Origin: Malachius bipustulatus
Taxonomy: Eukaryota; Arthropoda; Insecta; Coleoptera; Melyridae
DNA length: 64,000 nucleotides
NCBI GenBank assembly: GCA_910589415.1
Contig: OU342634.1
Coordinates: 23,805,144-23,869,143, forward strand
Reading direction: 5' to 3'
The position numbers and the translations under genes are program-made. Of the stretch, positions 59,695 to 64,000 are shown one piece after another (the first letter of the stretch is position 1; every line of letters begins with the position of its first letter). The notes under the pieces were generated by a model. That model searched no databases. It was not told the DNA's origin and saw only the letters and a list, made by a program, of their open reading frames with translations.

Positions 59695-61744
59695 AAATGG
59701 ATGAATCCCAGTATGTAGAGTAAATAAAATAAAAATAAAAGGCAAAAATTTGCATAGGATAGGTCCAATATGACATAAGCGGGATTAGCACCTAAAATAA
59801 AAAATATAGGCCTTATCAGGCGATTTCGATATAAGAATTTTATGATTAGCTAGATTGAGAAACGAGACTGAAAAGCGCAAGACGGTCGACGGCCATGGCC
59901 GAAGGTCACCGGCAGAGAGCGAAGCTGGTCGCGGGCACAAAAACGTCGCGAACGGGGACTTGAAAAACGGAGAAAAGCCCACCTTATCTTGTTATAAACA
60001 CCTAAATATCTCGAAATATTTACCTTGCCTGTGTCTATCGCTTTTTAAAGAAGTTGCGAAATACCTTGCATTTTTATTCGCGAAGTAATAAACTTCACAC
60101 TTTATGGTTTTCGCCTGAAATACATATCGAAATAAATGATCGACGCCATATTTGTTTGTCGACGTAATTACTTAATTGTCTGGAATTTTTGTAACAAATG
60201 GCTGACTAACTCGGTCAAATAAACCAGAATGTTTTCCCATTAATAATCACCAGATTAATATCATATTTCGGAGTTTTTCGATTTCCAGCATATGACACTG
60301 ACTCTTCAAACCAATGCTAATATATTTTGAATTTTTAGCTTTAGCAGTTTTTTAGCAGTTCAATTTTCAAGGTCTTCGCCGACTTCCTGGTGTAATTGCG
60401 AAGCAACTAATGACCGTTCAACTACAAGTTCACTCATTTCATCATCTTTATTCGGAAAGATACCTATGAAATAGCACCACAGCGAACTATGAGTAAAGTT
60501 CTAATTTTTCTCGTTAAGCAGCGCTTTCGAAAAAAGGGTGAAATAAACATCTCTGAAATCCACCGACTAAAAGAGCCTATCTCCGGTATCATACCCCCAA
60601 GATTAGTGAGGTTTTTTGAATAAAATGAAGGAACTGAAATTAATCAAGTGACTAAATGTTTTTTTTATTTAATTATTTTAAATGCCTTCATATGAACTTG
60701 TGAAAAGCTGGTGAAAAGTTTGAATCACGGCTTTTCAATACTAGGGACTACTATTTATTGTTTTTTTTTGAATCTATAAGGTTGTTTTTGATAATTTTTG
60801 GACCTTAGATAGTGTACAGAGCTATACAGAGTATAACCATTGATTTTCCATTGATTCGATATTTTCATTGAAATCTCCTTGAAAACGCAATTTATTTCTG
60901 ACTGTCTTCTACAGATTTCGTTCCGCACGGAAGGGTAAAAAAATTAAATCAGGAGTTAGCTACTCGTGCTATGCACATTGCACATATTTTTCGCGGGTGA
61001 AATATTACAGGCATCGGTTTTCATTTGAGAGGAGCTTAAGAGGAGTATATTTTATGGAGCCGTTACTGAAAGTAATGTAGTTAACAAGTTTGTGAACTGA
61101 TCACCGCATAAAATATATTGATATTTCAAATCGTATTAAGATGTTATAAATGGCAATTTCGTCCCTTCATTGCCTGGTCAAGTAATAATTAATTTGCCGA
61201 TGCTGTTCACCACTCTGTTGGCTATAAAAATTCACACTGTTACACAATGAAAACTTTTATGCGTATAAATTATGATCAACTATATTGTTAAGGTAAGTAT
61301 TAAAAGTATTATTTTCCTGTCATCGTGTTATAAAATGAGAAGCGATAACACTTAATAAGTGAATTATTGTAGCGCGCAAAATTTACGACTATTAGTTTTA
61401 TATAAGGTTGCAATGCGAATAAATTTGCATTATCGACAACAATGTGTTTATCGTCCAAGTGGTGCATCTAGACTGGCAACTTATATGTTAATATTTAATT
61501 TAAAAAAAGTGCAGTTTAATGCGTAACAATCGAGGAAGCCTTCAAGCTTAACGTTTATATACCTGTATATGAGTCAAAATTATGTAGCTACATCATTGGG
61601 ATCTCGGAAAATAGAAGAGATGCATGCGGACACGGACACGAAAGTTAACATATTATTATCCTTGATGTTCGTATGATGATTTTAAGGGAATTTTTATAAT
61701 ATAATCAATATCCATACTGGGTGATGTATTTAGCTCACCATCAA
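59695..61744. other. Non-coding DNA with a CpG-rich patch
   Basis: 59865-59975 is unusually CpG-rich for the window (GACGGTCGACGGCCATGGCC, GGTCGCGGGC, GTCGCGAACGGGG). Overlapping frames exist on both strands, neither with a known motif. The rest to 61744 shows nothing recognisable. Confidence 0.4.
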
Positions 61745-63155
61745 ATTGTGACAAGTGACAGGTGAGGTGATTTAAAAATGAAAACTTCATAAAAGTAATC
61801 ATATGACCGATTTTAATTATTTACGGTATATTACAGGACCTCAACTATTACAGGAACTTATGCAGTTTCCTGCATAAGGAGCCAATTTAAGAATATTTAT
61901 TTAACTTTGCATTGGTTTTACCTGTTTACCTGTTTATATACAGGGTGCACCATGTATCCTTCTCTATATTGCTATCTCTTAACGCTAACAGATACAGGGT
62001 CCGTTAAACAAGTCCAAAGAAACGCAATTTTGTGGCCATCTCAAATCAGTCAAGGCATACAAAATATCTATGACCGTTCCTGAAATATCCAGAAAAAACT
62101 GAAAAATCGAGATTTCTTATTTTAGCCATATCTTTTTAATTATTGGAGATTAATAAATTATTTTTTGTGGGCTTACATAAGTCGGCAACAGCTACCCATC
62201 TGACATTTCAAAAAATTTCTAAGCCGACTAGATTCTAGGATTTTCAGTCAACTTTCGTTTTTCTTATGGCCACCATATTGTTTCTTTATTTTGTTCGATA
62301 TAAAAAAAATCATAAAAACTAAAAATTGTTAAATTAAAAAAAATAAATTTAAAAAGTTTTTGTTCTTCTTTTTTCTTTAAAAAAAAAGACAACTTTTTAG
62401 ACCGAATTTCATAGATAAATTAAAAAACCATAAGGCAAGCACTATTTCGGCGTATTTTACAAATGCTGACGTTTTTCGACAATTTTTTATTAGATTTTTC
62501 TTTGAAAAATTAAGAATAAAAATTAAATTTTTTTTTTTTGAAGAATATTAATTTTTGGTTTCCATTGTTTTTTCATATCGAACGACAGAAAAAAATAATA
62601 TGGCGGCCATAAGAAAAACGAAAGTTGACTGTGAAAACTTTTGGATCTAGTAGGCCTTGAAAATTTTTGAAATGTCAGATGGAGAGCTCTTAACGGCTTA
62701 TGTAAGCCTACAAAAAATTATTCATTAATTTCCAATAATAAAAAAGATATGAGGAAAATAAGAAATCTCGATTTTTCAGTTTTTTCAGGATATTTCAGGA
62801 ACGGTCACAGATTTCTTGCATGTTTTGACGAATTCGAGATGGCCACAAAACTGCGCATCTTTTCTCTAATTTAACTGACCCTGTATCTCTTAGCGTTCAG
62901 GAGATAGCAATATAGAGAAGGATACATGGTGCACCGTGTATTTATTAAAAAAAAACGCACTCTCTACCGGTGATTTTTTTGTTTATATAAGCAGGAAAAA
63001 ACCAAGGTAAAGTCAATATTATACCTATTCTTAAATTCGCTCCTTATGCACGAAACTTTGAGGCCCTGTGACTCCTTATAATTAAAATCGGACATATTAT
63101 TATGATTTATGAAGTTTTCTTTTTTAAACCACCTCACCTTTCACATGTCACAATT
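61745..63155. repeat. Outer palindrome interrupted by another palindromic element
   Basis: Left arm 61745-61935 (GTGACAGGTGAGGTGATTTAAAAATGAAAACTTCATAAA, CCGATTTTAATTAT, TGCATAAGGAGC.AATTTAAGAATA) is mirrored by 62960-63155. Between them sits the TA-flanked element 61938-62941. The arms are about 80-85% matched, so the outer element is older. AGGTAAAACCAAGGCAAGG is repeated at the outer right edge (about 63160-63180). Confidence 0.75.
61938..62941. mobile_element. TA-flanked palindromic element (subfamily D)
   Basis: Ends TATACAGGGTGCACCATGTATCC and GGATACATGGTGCACCGTGTAT are inverted. An inner GATACAGGGTC / GACCCTGTATC pair follows, then arms with AAAAATCGAGATTTCTTATTTTAGCC and AGTC(A/G)ACTTTCGTTTTTCTTATGG(C)CGCC-like segments mirrored. 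The loop is near 62440-62480. The decayed 7200-7820 element belongs to the same subfamily. Non-coding. Confidence 0.88.
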
Positions 63156-64000
63156 TAAACAGGTAAAACCAAGGCAAGGTCTACATCATTACATTTTTTC
63201 AATCGCTATGGAGTTTGTGAAATTTTGATTAATCATAGACCGATTATTCTGAGGTACGATGATAAAAATTTACAATTATTTCTGTTATTTCTTTATTGTC
63301 TTAATTTTTTTTCTTCGTATATAAGTAATTGATACAGTCACATTGTCTTCCGTTGGTTCCTAAATTTTTGTCCATCTATTTCTGTCACGATTTTGAGGTC
63401 ATAGTAATCATCCTTTACTCCCTCTAGGACAAAATAAGTTAGGTAGGTATAAAACTAAAGCAAAAAAGATCGGAAAGTTTATAGGCTTGTTTGCGACTCT
63501 AGACTAATTTATTATAATTTATATAAATAGATTATTTATAATAATTTGCACCTGCCACTACTAGTCAGTCTTGATTTCAAATTAAGAAATAAATCAGCAC
63601 GATATTTTTTTCTCAGCATCGACTAGACAGTATAACAACTATGTACCTACGTATATGATTATATTCATGTATTATGAAAAAATGACACATTACATACCTG
63701 CAATTACTGGTATTAAATAAGCGTTGGGAGAAAACTATACAAGATATATAAAAACTTTCTTAAATTTCTTAATTATTTATTGCGACTTATTATTTGTGTC
63801 AGAAACGGTCAATTAAAGAGAATAATAAGCAATTCTGATTAATTGCTTCAATCGATTACCCGAAGTTTATTATTGCAAGATAATTCTTTGAACCATGAAA
63901 AGTTTCTTTAATCATCAGAAACATTCCCATCACTTTACATGTGTGATTAGGCAGAATTTTATATTGGTAATATTATCTAGTGTTTGAATTTGGAATATCT
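63156..64000. other. Non-coding DNA, no recognised feature
   Basis: AT-rich to the window end. Nothing recognised beyond short A/T runs. Confidence 0.45.

Noticed and set aside
59785..60088. Frames on both strands across the CpG-rich patch
   Set aside because: Neither shows a known motif, and both depend on the same GC-rich 110 bp. Reported only as a compositional anomaly.

Overview
This is eukaryotic nuclear DNA, almost certainly from an insect. It is AT-rich and has no dense coding. It carries an I-type LINE with a gag-like ORF and an EN-RT-RNase H ORF, a Penelope-like element with a GIY-YIG domain, a Tc1/mariner-type transposase relic, a Jockey-like RT relic, insect-style LTRs, a tRNA-derived SINE and many TA-flanked palindromic non-autonomous DNA transposons. 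A beetle or hemipteran is plausible, but the order cannot be fixed from this sequence. I found no host protein-coding gene, tRNA gene, rRNA gene or CRISPR array. The window reads as intergenic, intronic or repeat-rich DNA built up by successive transposon insertions.

Layout. 634-5185: a Penelope-like element (PLE) on the minus strand, with an inverted partial copy of its 5' part on the left. Both ends carry a hammerhead-ribozyme-like core, and the left partial copy is interrupted by a TA-flanked MITE. 5798-6956: a foldback repeat, a solo LTR with a 4-bp target duplication and another foldback lie back to back. 9205-9575: an inverted-repeat element with hammerhead-like arms. 9844-10551: an internally deleted Tc1/mariner transposase pseudogene. 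13660-14352: a Jockey-like RT relic. 22372-23831: a 1.46-kb DNA transposon with perfect 27-bp terminal repeats and an 8-bp target duplication. 24452-28002: two palindromic elements that share a core but have different outer arms. 29520-34989: a nearly intact I-type LINE, with one nonsense codon near the start of ORF2. 35396-36625: a 1.23-kb palindrome. 39016-41582: a CACTGAG-ended element carrying a minisatellite and a palindrome, directly abutted by another palindromic element. 43931-45895: a non-coding LTR element containing a 70-bp satellite array. 46031-51596: three palindromic elements, two of them near-identical 1.2-kb copies. 54545-55500: three ~290-bp tandem repeats. 58690-58928: a SINE. 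59212-59694: a second LTR of the 6182 family. 61745-63155: a palindrome nested inside another palindrome.

How they work together. The only plausible protein sources are the LINE (ORF1 open, ORF2 broken by a single stop) and the decayed PLE. Everything else is non-autonomous. The TATACAGGGTG-ended palindromes use TA targets and so probably depend on a Tc1/mariner-type transposase that is absent here. The SINE would depend on a LINE. The long palindromes would fold into long hairpins if transcribed. Nesting gives relative ages: the PLE fragment predates the MITE inside it, and the outer palindrome at 61745 predates the one inside it.
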